In this document: positions 53,621 through 62,608 of the stretch, piece after piece
How positions within the stretch are numbered: position 1 is the first letter of the stretch
Layout: each line of letters begins with the position of its first letter
Source: an uncultured Holophaga sp.
Lineage (GTDB): Bacteria > Acidobacteriota > Holophagae > Holophagales > Holophagaceae
DNA: 64,000 nt
NCBI RefSeq assembly: GCF_963677305.1
Contig: NZ_OY781925.1
Coordinates: forward strand, 433,501 to 497,500
Direction: 5' to 3'
Translations under genes and position numbers: made by a program
Notes under the pieces: model-generated
Seen by the model: the letters and a program-made list of their open reading frames with translations, nothing else
Database searches by the model: none
Told to the model about the DNA's origin: nothing

Positions 53621-54247
53621 ATGGAACCCTTGATCCTCGACCACCCGCTCGCCCATCACAAGCTCTCCTTCATCCGCGATCGCAAGACACCGGGGATGCT
53701 CTTCAGGCAGCTGATCGAAGAGCTGGGCCTGATCCTCGCCGTGGAGAGCACCCGGCTTCTGGCCACCGAGTCGGTCGTGGTGGAGACCCCGCTGGAGCGG
53801 ACCCAGGCCAAGCGCCTCCTGCCCCTGGACCCCGTGCTGGTGCCCGTGCTCCGGGCTGGCTTGGGCCTCCTTCCGGCCTTCACCCAGCTCTTGCCCACGG
53901 CCAAGGTCGGTCACCTGGGGCTCTACCGGGATCACGACACCCTCGTGCCCGTGCCCTACTACCGGAACTTCCCGCCCCTCCTGGAGGAACGCCCGGTCTT
54001 CGTCCTCGACCCCATGCTCGCCACCGGGGGCAGTGCCTCGGAAGCCGTCCGGCAGCTCAAGAGTGCCGGAGCCCGGAAGCTGGTGCTGGTCTCCGTGATC
54101 GCCGCACCGGAGGGGGTTGAGCGCATGACCCGGGACCACCCGGATGTCCAGGTGGTGGTGGGGGCTCTGGATCGCCAGCTCAACGAGAAGGGCTACATCC
54201 TGCCTGGTCTCGGCGACGCTGGGGACCGCATCTTCGGCACCGCCTGA
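53621..54247 (+). CDS. upp: Uracil phosphoribosyltransferase
   Basis: A 208-aa salvage enzyme forming UMP from uracil and PRPP. AGGAG lies 10 bases upstream of ATG 53621. Motifs are the N-terminal HPLAHHKLSFIRDRKTPGMLFRQL, VPVLRAGLGLLPAF, the PRPP loop VFVLDPMLATGGSASEAV, and the uracil-binding YILPGLGDAGDRIFGT. Length is normal. Confidence 0.96.
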   Translation: MEPLILDHPLAHHKLSFIRDRKTPGMLFRQLIEELGLILAVESTRLLATESVVVETPLERTQAKRLLPLDPVLVPVLRAGLGLLPAFTQLLPTAKVGHLGLYRDHDTLVPVPYYRNFPPLLEERPVFVLDPMLATGGSASEAVRQLKSAGARKLVLVSVIAAPEGVERMTRDHPDVQVVVGALDRQLNEKGYILPGLGDAGDRIFGTA

Positions 54248-54255
54248 AACGGTTC

Positions 54256-54957
54256 TCAGACCCCCATCACGATGTCCTGGCCGGTGAGGAGTTCCGCCAG
54301 GGTCCGGTGGTGGGGGGTCAGGACCATGGATACGAAGGAGAGCGGGAAGAGGGCCAGCGAGAGCAGGTGGAAGAGGGAGAAGGCCAGCCTGCGCTCGCAT
54401 TGGGCTGTCTCGAGCCGCAGGCTGAAACGTCCCATCAAGGGGGACTGCCCGGTGAGTACCAGGGGAACCATGAGCAGGCTCCAGGAGAGCACCAGGTGCA
54501 TCGGCAGCAGGAACTTCCAGAGTTCCGCATAGCTCGCGCCCAGGGCACCTGTCTGCAGGCGTGTACAGAGGGCCAGGATGAGGTTGAGACAGGCCAGGAT
54601 GAGGGCCTCGAGGAGCTCCATCTTGGCCAGGGGCCAGAAGGAGCCACCGCTCGCGGCATCCTCCAAGGTGGACGCTGAGGGGGGAGGCAGCACTGGCTGG
54701 GGCGGCTCCCAGGCCAGATTGGCGTCATCCGCTTCGGGCTCCGGGGGCTCCAGGACGATGGGGGTGACCCTTCCCAGGGCTGGCACGGAGAGGGCCTGCT
54801 GGGAGGGCTCCGGTTCGGAGCCCCCCTGGAGGGCGCTGGCCTGGAAGAGCAAGGGGCGTGGGAGGGCGGGACGGGCGAGTTCCAGCCCGCAAACAGGGCA
54901 CTCCAGGGCGAAGGGGGACAGGCGGTGCCTGCAGCTGGGACAGGTGCGGAGAGACAC
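54256..54957 (-). CDS. Zinc-ribbon RDD-family membrane protein
   Basis: A 233-aa protein: an N-terminal zinc ribbon (CPSCRHRLSPFALECPVCG), a Pro/Glu-rich linker (about 45-110), then an RDD-like membrane domain with about four helices (LEALILACLNLILALC; LHLVLSWSLLMVPLVLT; FSLFHLLSLALFPLSF) and the GRFSLRLETA and LTPHHRTLAELLTGQDIV segments of RDD proteins. It is last in the FHA-TPR-RDD set, 3 bases after the TPR gene. Confidence 0.65.
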   Translation of the reverse strand: MSLRTCPSCRHRLSPFALECPVCGLELARPALPRPLLFQASALQGGSEPEPSQQALSVPALGRVTPIVLEPPEPEADDANLAWEPPQPVLPPPSASTLEDAASGGSFWPLAKMELLEALILACLNLILALCTRLQTGALGASYAELWKFLLPMHLVLSWSLLMVPLVLTGQSPLMGRFSLRLETAQCERRLAFSLFHLLSLALFPLSFVSMVLTPHHRTLAELLTGQDIVMGV

Positions 54958-54960
54958 GGC

Positions 54961-56835
54961 CTACCCCAGAAGCTGGACCCAGCCGGGGCGATCGCCCTTG
55001 GGCATGGCCTGGATCTGGTCCAGCAGACGGAGCCGGGCCTGCCAGATGCTGTCCTGGGGGAAGGCGGCTCGACCCCGGCGGAGCATGTCCCTGGCCTCAT
55101 CCCAATGTTCCTTGCTGGCGTGGACCTGGGCTTTGGCGAGCCAGACCCGTGCGGCCCGGGCGCGGAGGAGGGGGTTGTCGGGGTCGAGGCGCAGGAGGCC
55201 GTCCATGAGCTTGTCAGCCGCGTCGAGGTCCCCGATGGAGACCATCTTCTCGAACTCCTCCAGGGAGCAGGAACCGGTCACGGTACTGGCGAGGCCCCCC
55301 CGGGTCTTCTCCATGAGTTGGTTCGCCGAGGCGTCGGAGGGGCGCAACCGGACCAATTCCCTGGCCCTGAAGTAGGCCAGGAGCGAGTCTTCGCCGACGA
55401 CACTCTCCGCTTCCTTCCGGATGGCGGCGGGATCCTCGGCCAGGTTCGGGATCTGGGTGTTCCTGCGGACAGGGGCCAGGACGCGCCCCTGTCTGGAAGC
55501 GACTTCAGCCGCCAGGGCCCGGTCCTGGCGGAAGACATGAATGACGTAGGAGGCGACCAGCAGCACGAGGAAGGTCACCACTGCCGTGATCAGGGCTTTG
55601 GGGGAGAGGGCCCAGGGGGGCAGGCTGAGGCGTCGCACCAGATGATGGAGGGAGAGTCCCCTGCGTGGCGCCGCCGAGGGCTGCTCGATGGCTGCCGGAG
55701 GGATCACTGAGGGGGGTGGCTCCACGGGCTCCGGAGGGGGTGGGAGGATGGGGGGGGCAAGGGTGGCTGTCGCCAGGGCCCGGGCCTGTTGGTAGCCCTG
55801 GAGCGCCCGGGGATCCTCAGGGCGCCGCTGGAGCAGCCTTTGGTAGACATCAGCCGCCTCCGGGAAGAGTTGGCGTCTCATCAGATCCTCGGCGTCCGAG
55901 AAGAGCCCCTGCAGGGGGTCGGCCTCGGGGGGGGCCGTCACCACCTGGGCGGATGGAGGGGCCGGCGCCTCGGCAGCTTGGCGGGCCATGGCCAGATAGC
56001 CTTGGGCCTCGGCTTGGTCGGGAGCCTGCTCGAGCACCCTCTCCCAGCGAAGGATGGCCTCCTCGGGCATGCCCATGTCGAAGAGCTGCACGCCTTCGAT
56101 GATCATGCGCCCAAGGGGATCCTCGTCTTCCCTGCCTGGGGCGGGAGGGGGGGCATCCTGAGGCAGCTCTCCGCCTGCAGAGGCCGCCGGAATCGGCGCT
56201 GCAGCCAGGGCGGGCAGCCCCAGTTCCCGCCGGGCCCCCTCGGCGTACTGCCGGGCGAGGGGATGACCTGGGTCGGCCGCCAGCGCCTTCTCCCACTTGG
56301 CCAGGGCCCCCTGGAGCTCGCCCATGTCATAAAGGGTGCATCCCTCCTTGAGGAGGGTTTCGGTGGGCGCCTCCTCAGGAGCAGAGGGCTCCACTGCTGC
56401 CACGGGAGCGGGAGCAGGGGGCTCCTGGGGGAGCATCCTCCGGGCCTGCTGGATGTAGCCCTGGGCGAGGGGATTGCCGGGGTCCCGGTCAAGGACCTCG
56501 TTCCAGAGTTCCAAGGCTTCAGCGATCTGGCCGACATCGTACAGGGCGCAGCCCCGCTCCAGGAGCTTTGTGAGCTCGGTGCTGCTGGGGCGGGGGGCGG
56601 GGACTGAGCTGGTGCTTCTGGGGTCGGTGCGTTGGGCGCGGTCAAGCCCGTCCTGGGTGGCCCTCGAGTCGAAGTGGCGCTTGACCTGGTAGAGACCGGC
56701 CTTGGCCGTGGCATGCTCCGGTACCCGCTTGAGGATCGCCTGCCAGATCTGCCCGGCCTGGACGACATCACCGCTCTGGAAGAGACGCTCGGCGCGGTCG
56801 AGATACTCCTGGTAGGGATCCGGCGACTGGCTCAT
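54961..56835 (-). CDS. TPR protein with a single membrane helix
   Basis: A 624-aa protein with several TPR-like units (AERLFQSGDVVQAGQIWQAILKRVPEHATAKAGLYQ; CALYDVGQIAEALELWNEVLDRDPGNPLAQGYI; CTLYDMGELQGALAKWEKALAADPGHPLARQY and others), Ala/Pro-rich linkers, one helix (ALITAVVTFLVLLVASYVIHVF, about 412-432) and a further TPR-like C-terminal region outside. Its ATG overlaps the FHA gene stop. Likely a scaffold for a membrane complex (inference). Confidence 0.75.
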   Translation of the reverse strand: MSQSPDPYQEYLDRAERLFQSGDVVQAGQIWQAILKRVPEHATAKAGLYQVKRHFDSRATQDGLDRAQRTDPRSTSSVPAPRPSSTELTKLLERGCALYDVGQIAEALELWNEVLDRDPGNPLAQGYIQQARRMLPQEPPAPAPVAAVEPSAPEEAPTETLLKEGCTLYDMGELQGALAKWEKALAADPGHPLARQYAEGARRELGLPALAAAPIPAASAGGELPQDAPPPAPGREDEDPLGRMIIEGVQLFDMGMPEEAILRWERVLEQAPDQAEAQGYLAMARQAAEAPAPPSAQVVTAPPEADPLQGLFSDAEDLMRRQLFPEAADVYQRLLQRRPEDPRALQGYQQARALATATLAPPILPPPPEPVEPPPSVIPPAAIEQPSAAPRRGLSLHHLVRRLSLPPWALSPKALITAVVTFLVLLVASYVIHVFRQDRALAAEVASRQGRVLAPVRRNTQIPNLAEDPAAIRKEAESVVGEDSLLAYFRARELVRLRPSDASANQLMEKTRGGLASTVTGSCSLEEFEKMVSIGDLDAADKLMDGLLRLDPDNPLLRARAARVWLAKAQVHASKEHWDEARDMLRRGRAAFPQDSIWQARLRLLDQIQAMPKGDRPGWVQLLG

Positions 56836-57422
56836 GTAAGCTCCATGGTCCCATCATACTTCCGGATCAGGACCATGAAGGTGCTCTGTCCGCAGGTGAA
56901 CTCCTGGCGGTCGTGGAGTTGGACCGGGCCGCCCAGGGGAGCCCCCTCAAGGAAGGTTCCATTCGTCGAGCCCAGGTCCTCCAGCCAGACCGTGCCATCG
57001 GGGTGCACCTCGATCATGGCGTGCCGCCTGGAGGTCTCGGGGTCCAGGGTCACGATGTCCCCCTCCTCCCGGCCGATGAGCGTCTGAGGCTTGTCCAGCA
57101 GCCGGACGGTGGAGGCCTGGGACCCGGAGAGGAAGGCGATGCTGATGCGGAATCCCTGGGGCATGCCCTGGATACCGGCCTCCCCGAGCATGACACCCCG
57201 GTCCTTGCGGGCCGTGGTCTCCCGGGCCGCGTCGGGAGCGGTCTGCACGGGGGCAGCCTGCGGAGGTGGCACTGAGGGCTGTGGAGCCGGCGGCAGGGCG
57301 GGGTTCTCGACCTCGAAGATATGTTGGCACTTCGGACACTTGAACCGCTTGGAGAGCAAACCCTGGAAGCGGGTCTCGTCGTACTGGAAGCGTCCCGAGC
57401 AGGCTGGACAGGTGATGATCAT
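56832..57422 (-). CDS. Zinc-ribbon FHA domain protein
   Basis: A 196-aa protein starting MIITCPACSGRFQYDETRFQG, an MJ0042-type zinc finger (CPAC...CPKC). A Pro/Ala linker (about 40-75) leads to an FHA domain: PQTLIGREEGDIVTLDPETSRRHAMIEV and LEDLGSTNGTFLEG (Gly-Arg, Ser, His and Asn-Gly phosphothreonine-binding residues). It couples by ATGA to the TPR gene. FHA implies a Ser/Thr kinase partner, not present in the window. Confidence 0.85.
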   Translation of the reverse strand: MIITCPACSGRFQYDETRFQGLLSKRFKCPKCQHIFEVENPALPPAPQPSVPPPQAAPVQTAPDAARETTARKDRGVMLGEAGIQGMPQGFRISIAFLSGSQASTVRLLDKPQTLIGREEGDIVTLDPETSRRHAMIEVHPDGTVWLEDLGSTNGTFLEGAPLGGPVQLHDRQEFTCGQSTFMVLIRKYDGTMELT

Positions 57423-57444
57423 GGATGCCTCGATCCCAGAGAGT

Positions 57445-58125
57445 TTACTTCCTTCCGTTGGCAAAGAAACTGAAGCCGTTCCGGAGCTGGGTCCCGGCAG
57501 GGACGCTGAAGGTCTGGATGGAGCCGGGAATGGGGCGGTTGGTCTGCACGGAGGAGAGGTCCAGTTGCCAGGTGTCGCCGTTCCGTTCGACCCAGACCAT
57601 CCGCCTGGGCAGGCTGGAACTCCGGTCCATCCAGATTCTGAGAAGCTGGAGGCGACGCTTGATGGAGAGGCTCCTGGGGTTCAGCCGGAGGGCGTAGGTC
57701 TCGGGCAGCTCCCGGTCATCCTCCTGCTGTATCTGGAAGTAATCGGAGAGGTAGGCCAGCTTCTGTCCCAGGCCCAGGACCTTGCGGTCGGCGTGGCGGA
57801 TGATGCCGATTTTGAGGACCTCGCCCTCTTTCGTCCTGGGGCTGTAGGAGATCAGGGCCTTGGGGGTGAGGTGCAGGATGAGGTCCTCGGGCGGGTCGAA
57901 GGCGAAGTGGACAAAGGAGGAACCCTGGATGTAGAGGGTCCCCCGGGTGATGGTGGGGGTGCGCAGCATGGCCCGGCGGATGGAGAGGGTGAAGGTGGCC
58001 TGGATCGTCTCCGCCCTGGCCTGGGCGGTGTCAAAGCGTTCGACGAGGGTCCGGAGGTCCGGTGCGGGCTGGGCCAGCAGGGGGAGGGCCGCCAAGAGGA
58101 TGACGGCGTGGAGGTGTTTCATCAT
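57445..58125 (-). CDS. LolA-like outer-membrane lipoprotein carrier protein
   Basis: A 226-aa exported protein (MMKHLHAVILLAALPLLAQPA signal). The beta half-barrel pattern LRTLVERFDTAQARAETIQATFTLSIRR, RGTLYIQGSSFVHFAFDPPEDLILHLTPKALISYSP is that of LolA/DUF4292 proteins. It starts at ATG 58125 overlapping the MBL stop. A true LolA role needs LolCDE, not seen here. Confidence 0.6.
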   Translation of the reverse strand: MMKHLHAVILLAALPLLAQPAPDLRTLVERFDTAQARAETIQATFTLSIRRAMLRTPTITRGTLYIQGSSFVHFAFDPPEDLILHLTPKALISYSPRTKEGEVLKIGIIRHADRKVLGLGQKLAYLSDYFQIQQEDDRELPETYALRLNPRSLSIKRRLQLLRIWMDRSSSLPRRMVWVERNGDTWQLDLSSVQTNRPIPGSIQTFSVPAGTQLRNGFSFFANGRK

Positions 58126-58937
58126 GAAGGGAATCCCGGACATATCCCCATGATGCCATCCCCGGGGGGGCGGGGGTGCCCCAAGGGGGTGCCCTGGGAG
58201 GCCACCGCCAGTTCCGTGGACCGGCCCCGCAGGACCTGCCCAGCTGCAAACCGGGCCAGGTCCGGAAGGTTGTTCTGTTCACTGAGGTGGGCGAGGACCA
58301 CGGAGACGAGCCGGGGGCTCCACACCCGATCCAGCAGTTCCGCGGCAGCCTCGTTGGAGAGATGCCCGACCCGGCTCAGGATCCTGGACTTGAGCTGGGG
58401 TGGGTAGCTGCCTTCCCGCAGCATCCGGACATCGTGGTTGGCTTCCAGGGTCAGGTGGTCCAGTCCAGAGCAGTGATCGGCCACCAGGGCGGTGGGGTGC
58501 CCCAGGTCCGTCACCACCCCGGCGGCCTGACCGTCCCGTTCCACCCGGAAACCCACGGGGTCGGCCGCATCGTGGGGAATGGAGAAGGGGAGGATGCTCC
58601 AGCCCTGCCAGTCCAGCGCTCGCCCTGGATGCAGGGGGATGAAGCGCTCTGGAGGCAGCTCCATGTCCTGGGTGGCCAGAATGGCCTCCAGGGTGGCCGG
58701 TGTGGACATGAGCGTCCAGCGGGTCCGCTTCAGGATCATCGGGAGGGCTGCGATGTGGTCCGAGTGCTCGTGGGTGATGGCCACAGCACCCACCTGGCCG
58801 AGGTCCAATCCCAGGTATTCCAGGCGCTTGCGGATCTGGAGAAAGGAGATTCCCGCATCGATCAGGAGGATGGAGTCCTGTGACGCGAGGGCGTGGCAGT
58901 TGCCTTTGGAGCCGGAGGCGAGGGAGGCGTAGTCCAT
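58122..58937 (-). CDS. Metallo-beta-lactamase-fold hydrolase (YycJ/WalJ-like)
   Basis: A 271-aa protein starting MDYASLASGSKGNCHALAS. The metal site is AITHEHSDHIAALPMIL, with further ligands in TDLGHPT, LTLEANHD and ILSRVGHLSNEAAAEL and VVLAHLSEQNN. This resembles the YycJ family of MBL exonucleases/RNases. It lies 4 bases after the CPBP gene on the same strand. Confidence 0.82.
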   Translation of the reverse strand: MDYASLASGSKGNCHALASQDSILLIDAGISFLQIRKRLEYLGLDLGQVGAVAITHEHSDHIAALPMILKRTRWTLMSTPATLEAILATQDMELPPERFIPLHPGRALDWQGWSILPFSIPHDAADPVGFRVERDGQAAGVVTDLGHPTALVADHCSGLDHLTLEANHDVRMLREGSYPPQLKSRILSRVGHLSNEAAAELLDRVWSPRLVSVVLAHLSEQNNLPDLARFAAGQVLRGRSTELAVASQGTPLGHPRPPGDGIMGICPGFPS

Positions 58938-58941
58938 GCCT

Positions 58942-59724
58942 TCAGGATAGCGGGCGGCTCCGGGTACGGTGGGCGAGGAGCAGCCAGGTGGCGGAGCACA
59001 CCAGGGTGCAGGCCAGGCTGCCCTCCAGGCCGAAGGCGCCCCCAGTGAGCCAGGCCGGCAGGTCTGGGCGCAGGATGGGGTGCAGGGGGCTCCGGGCGAA
59101 GGTGGTGCCGCTGACCGGGAAGCCCAGAAGGCTGCCCTGGGCCCAGTTCCAGCCAAGGTGCAGCCCCATGGGGAGGGCAAGGCTGCGCGTGAGGAGCCAG
59201 CACTGGCCCAGGAGGCAGCCCGCCAGGAAGATGTTGAGCATGGGCAGGAGGCGGGATCCTGGGACAAGGCCGGGGTTCTGCCAGTGGACCAGAACGAAGG
59301 CGGCCCCCAGGGTCACCTGGGCCGTGCCCGGGCCCCAGGCCTCCACCAGGCGCTGGAAGGGATAGCCCCGGAAGAGGCACTCCTCGTGGATGGCGACCCC
59401 CAGGAAGATCCAGGGGGCCCAGAGGGCCTCCCGTCCGACCGGTGTCATGCCGGGCGCCCAGCGGAAGGCTCCTGCCAGGAAGAGGAGGAGGCTGGTCAGG
59501 CCCATGAGGGCGAGGCCGAGCAGGAGGCCCAGGCCCCCCTGGCGGAGCCAAGTCCGACCGAGGTCAAAGCCCAGGGAGGTCAGACCCCGATCCTCCTTGC
59601 GCAGGGCGAACCAGGAGAGGGCCAGGACGTAAAGGGCCGAAGTCCAGGGGTCGAGGCGGAAGCCCGTGAGGAAGGGCAGCAGGCCCGCCAGCAGGAAGAG
59701 CCCGGCTCTCCAGGGGAGTGGCAT
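58942..59724 (-). CDS. CPBP-family intramembrane protease
   Basis: A 260-aa protein with about seven helices. The first Rce1-type motif is GVAIHEECLFRGYPFQRLVEAWG (E-E-x3-R), then FVLVHWQNPG (second motif His) and LPMGLHLGWNWAQG (third motif His). CPBP members process peptides or bacteriocin immunity proteins. Substrate unknown. Confidence 0.8.
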   Translation of the reverse strand: MPLPWRAGLFLLAGLLPFLTGFRLDPWTSALYVLALSWFALRKEDRGLTSLGFDLGRTWLRQGGLGLLLGLALMGLTSLLLFLAGAFRWAPGMTPVGREALWAPWIFLGVAIHEECLFRGYPFQRLVEAWGPGTAQVTLGAAFVLVHWQNPGLVPGSRLLPMLNIFLAGCLLGQCWLLTRSLALPMGLHLGWNWAQGSLLGFPVSGTTFARSPLHPILRPDLPAWLTGGAFGLEGSLACTLVCSATWLLLAHRTRSRPLS

Positions 59725-59727
59725 GGG

Positions 59728-60330
59728 TCAGCGTAGGCCGTCGGCGTAGGCCTGGGCGATCCGGGTCCAGAGTTCCTCGTCGTCAGGGCGGACCCTCGCG
59801 GCCCGGTAGAACCAGGTCCCAGCCAGTTCCGGGTGCTTCGCGCGGAGGGCAGAACCTCCGAACTCCAGGCTGCCCTGCCAGTTGTCCGGAGCCTGAAGCC
59901 AGGCTTTCTCCATGGCCTCAGTGCCTTCCTTTTCGAGGCCCGCATCCATCATCCGGGGGGCCAGCCGGGCAAGCCACGCCGCGGCGTCGCTCCCCTGGAC
60001 CGGCATGGCTGCATAGGCCTTGCGGGCTTCCCCGGGGCGCTTCGCCTGCAGCCAGCCAATGCAGATGAGGGCGTGGGTGGCGGGGTCATCGGCTCCGGCC
60101 GCCAGCGCCCTGCGGAAGGCATCCTCGGCCCGTGCCTCCTGGCCGGCAACCAGATAGACGCCTCCCCAGCGAGCCAGGAAACGGCTGTCGCCCGGGGCCC
60201 GGACCCGAGCCTTATCGGCGGCCCTCACCATGACCTGTCGGGGGCTTCCCTCGAAGAAGGAGCTGTCCAGGGGCGGGACGCTCTGGGCGCCAAGGGTGGC
60301 GCAGAGCACGAAAAGGGTGCAGGCGCGCAT
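59728..60330 (-). CDS. Secreted TPR-like repeat protein
   Basis: A 200-aa exported protein (MRACTLFVLCATLGAQS) with three TPR-like helix pairs (WGGVYLVAGQEARAEDAFRRALAAGADDPATHALICIGW; LARLAPRMMDAGLEKEGTEAMEKAWLQAPDN; GTWFYRAARVRPDDEELWTRIAQAY). Function unknown. It begins 24 bases after fliT. Confidence 0.65.
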   Translation of the reverse strand: MRACTLFVLCATLGAQSVPPLDSSFFEGSPRQVMVRAADKARVRAPGDSRFLARWGGVYLVAGQEARAEDAFRRALAAGADDPATHALICIGWLQAKRPGEARKAYAAMPVQGSDAAAWLARLAPRMMDAGLEKEGTEAMEKAWLQAPDNWQGSLEFGGSALRAKHPELAGTWFYRAARVRPDDEELWTRIAQAYADGLR

Positions 60331-60354
60331 GCAATCTCCGTGATGATGCGCCGA

Positions 60355-60660
60355 TTATACCCTCTGGGTTCCGGACTGATAGCCCCTGAGGGCCCGCTGC
60401 CCCACGCTCTGGAGTCTCAGGTCCGACAGGATGGCATCCCGCTGGGCCATCAGGGGGCCGGTCCGCTCCGCAACGCGCTGGGCCAGCTGTCCGGCCTTCT
60501 GCACCAGATTCTCCCATCCTGGGCCCCGCTCCGCCCGGGCCACGGCCCGGGGCCACTCGGCGAGCCAAGCTGTCAGGAAGTCCCCCTCCGGTGCGAAGGG
60601 CTCGGCCTCCAGCCAAGCCTCCATGCGGCCCAAGAGCTGCTCGACTTCCCGATCGCTCAT
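60355..60660 (-). CDS. fliT: FliT-like flagellar chaperone
   Basis: A 101-aa helical protein starting MSDREVEQLLGRMEAWLE at 60660, overlapping the fliS stop by ATGA. It comes directly after fliD and fliS, the standard place of FliT, the FliD export chaperone. Sequence identity to FliT is weak, so the call rests mainly on order, size and helicity. Confidence 0.6.
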   Translation of the reverse strand: MSDREVEQLLGRMEAWLEAEPFAPEGDFLTAWLAEWPRAVARAERGPGWENLVQKAGQLAQRVAERTGPLMAQRDAILSDLRLQSVGQRALRGYQSGTQRV

Positions 60661-61085
60661 CCCACCAGGCCTTCTGCCGAGAGGCTCGGGCGGGCGGGCT
60701 GTTCCCTGCTGCGGTCCAGTTCCTGCCATGTGTTCCGCATGTCCCCCATCTGGCGGAGGATCCCCTCCATGCGTCCGGTGTCGTTCTTCTGGCTGGCCTC
60801 GAAGAGCTCGAAGAGCCACCAGTCGTAAAGGCTGCTCAGGTTGGCCACCAGCTCGCCGCCCTCATCGAGGTTCAACTGGACGGCGAGCTCCTCGATGATG
60901 GCGCTGACCCGGTTCACCATCCGGGCCTTGAGGGGGATGTCCCGCTTCCGAATGGCATCGATGGCCTGGGTCATGAAGCGCTGGCCCCCTTCCAGCAGGA
61001 GGATCATGAGCTGCTCCGGAGTCGCGCCGTTGATCTTCTGGGTCAGGTAGTGGTTGTTGGCGTTCCCGCCATATGCGGTCTGCAT
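60657..61085 (-). CDS. fliS: Flagellar export chaperone FliS
   Basis: A 142-aa FliS that keeps flagellin unfolded before export. MQTAYGGNANNHYLTQKINGATPEQLMILLLEGGQRFMTQAIDAI and the ANLSSLYDWWLFELFEASQKND region are typical. It lies between fliD and fliT. Confidence 0.93.
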   Translation of the reverse strand: MQTAYGGNANNHYLTQKINGATPEQLMILLLEGGQRFMTQAIDAIRKRDIPLKARMVNRVSAIIEELAVQLNLDEGGELVANLSSLYDWWLFELFEASQKNDTGRMEGILRQMGDMRNTWQELDRSREQPARPSLSAEGLVG

Positions 61086-61127
61086 GTCATGCTCCGTTCG
61101 ACACTATCGGGGCCTGGGGCGCGGGCC

Positions 61128-62576
61128 CTAAGAACTTGAACTCGTGCTGATGCTGCTCAGGCTCGACTGAGCGGCCTGCATCTGGCCGATGACGGACTCC
61201 AGCCTCGCGTACTGGGACTCCAGGCTGGTGCGCTGTGCGGCAAGGCGGTCGGTCATGCTTTGGATCTGCTTGGCGAGATTGAGGTTCTGATAGTCGATGG
61301 AGGTGATGATACGGGCGATGTTGCCTGAGCCAGGGGAGGCGACATCGTTGATGTAAGACTGGGTCGCCTGCCCGGCCAAGTCGAAGACCTGGCTGACGGA
61401 GTTGGGGTCGGCCGTCAGGGCCGTCTGGAGCTTGGTCTTGTCCAGGCTGAGGGTGCCATCGGTCTGGGTGGAGAGGCCCAGCTCCACGGCGCTGCTGTAG
61501 GTGCTCTCACCGGACAGCCCCGAGGGCATGGACATGATGGCGGAGCGGAGGTTGGAGATGATGGAGCGGATGGAGGAGTCCCCCGCCAGGACCCCAGCTT
61601 CGCCGGGGACGGTGTTGCCGCTGGCGTCGGTGGTGGGGGTGCCCTGTCCGGAGTTGTCCTTGTAGGTCTTGTAGACCGCATTGAACTTGTCCACCAGGTC
61701 CTGGATGGCCGAGGTGATGGTGGAGGTGTCGGTACTGACGGTCAGGGTGGAGGTCGTGGTGGGGCTGTCCTGCGAGCGGAGGGTGAAGGTCATGCCCTCC
61801 ACGGCATCGGAAATGGTATTGGAGGTCCGCTCCATGGACACGCCATTCACCGTGAACTGGGCGTTCTTGGCGGTGCTGCTGGTCTGAGCCGCGGTGCCGA
61901 TACCCAGGGTGTCGCTGCCGTTGCCGGTGAGGGTGAAGGTGCTGGATGCCGTCCCCGCACCGGTGTCCGTTGCCGAGAGGACGAGCTTGTAGCTTCCACC
62001 GGTGGCGGCGGTCTGGATGATGCTGGCCGAGACTGCCAGACCGCTGGTGTTGGTGCTGGAGTAGGTGTCGGTGTTGATGGCCTTCTTCAAGCCATCCAGG
62101 GTGTTGTTGGCCTCGCTGAGGTAGAAGTCTTTGGTGACTCCGTTGGTGTCCGTGATGGAATATTTGTACATGCCATCATAGTCCCCGCCGGAGATGGCCG
62201 TGCCACCCAGGGAGGCGCTGGTGTCGGAGACTGAGTTTGTGGAGACCAGCTGGGCCTTGGTGGCGAGCTGCTGGACGCTGACGTCATAAGTGCCCGTGGC
62301 GGTGCCTGTGGCCGTCGCGCTGACGTACTGGTTGCTGGTATCCGAGTTGGTGACCGTCCTCGCCTGGAGGGAGCTGTTCCTCAGGGTGGTGATGGAGGAG
62401 GAGAGGTCGTTGAGCTGGGTGCGCAGGCTGGTGAGCAGGGTCTCCCGCTCGGTGTTCTTGTCCTTCTTCTTCTGCAGGTTCACCAAGGGCTGGCTGGCAG
62501 CCTCGATGATTGCGTTGACGATGCTCTCGGTGTCCAGCCCGGTGGACAGACCTGAGAAACTGACGGCGGATGCCAT
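61128..62576 (-). CDS. fliD: Flagellar filament cap protein FliD
   Basis: A 482-aa FliD (HAP2). The N-terminus SFSGLSTGLDTESIVNAIIEAASQPLVNLQKKKDKN and the C-terminal coiled coil TSIDYQNLNLAKQIQSMTDRLAAQRTSLESQYARLESVIGQMQA are the D0 parts; the Ser/Thr-rich middle forms the cap. The order flagellin-flaG-fliD-fliS-fliT is classical. Confidence 0.95.
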   Translation of the reverse strand: MASAVSFSGLSTGLDTESIVNAIIEAASQPLVNLQKKKDKNTERETLLTSLRTQLNDLSSSITTLRNSSLQARTVTNSDTSNQYVSATATGTATGTYDVSVQQLATKAQLVSTNSVSDTSASLGGTAISGGDYDGMYKYSITDTNGVTKDFYLSEANNTLDGLKKAINTDTYSSTNTSGLAVSASIIQTAATGGSYKLVLSATDTGAGTASSTFTLTGNGSDTLGIGTAAQTSSTAKNAQFTVNGVSMERTSNTISDAVEGMTFTLRSQDSPTTTSTLTVSTDTSTITSAIQDLVDKFNAVYKTYKDNSGQGTPTTDASGNTVPGEAGVLAGDSSIRSIISNLRSAIMSMPSGLSGESTYSSAVELGLSTQTDGTLSLDKTKLQTALTADPNSVSQVFDLAGQATQSYINDVASPGSGNIARIITSIDYQNLNLAKQIQSMTDRLAAQRTSLESQYARLESVIGQMQAAQSSLSSISTSSSS

Positions 62577-62608
62577 GACGCCCTCCCCCTGGACCTACGG
62601 CGGCAGGT

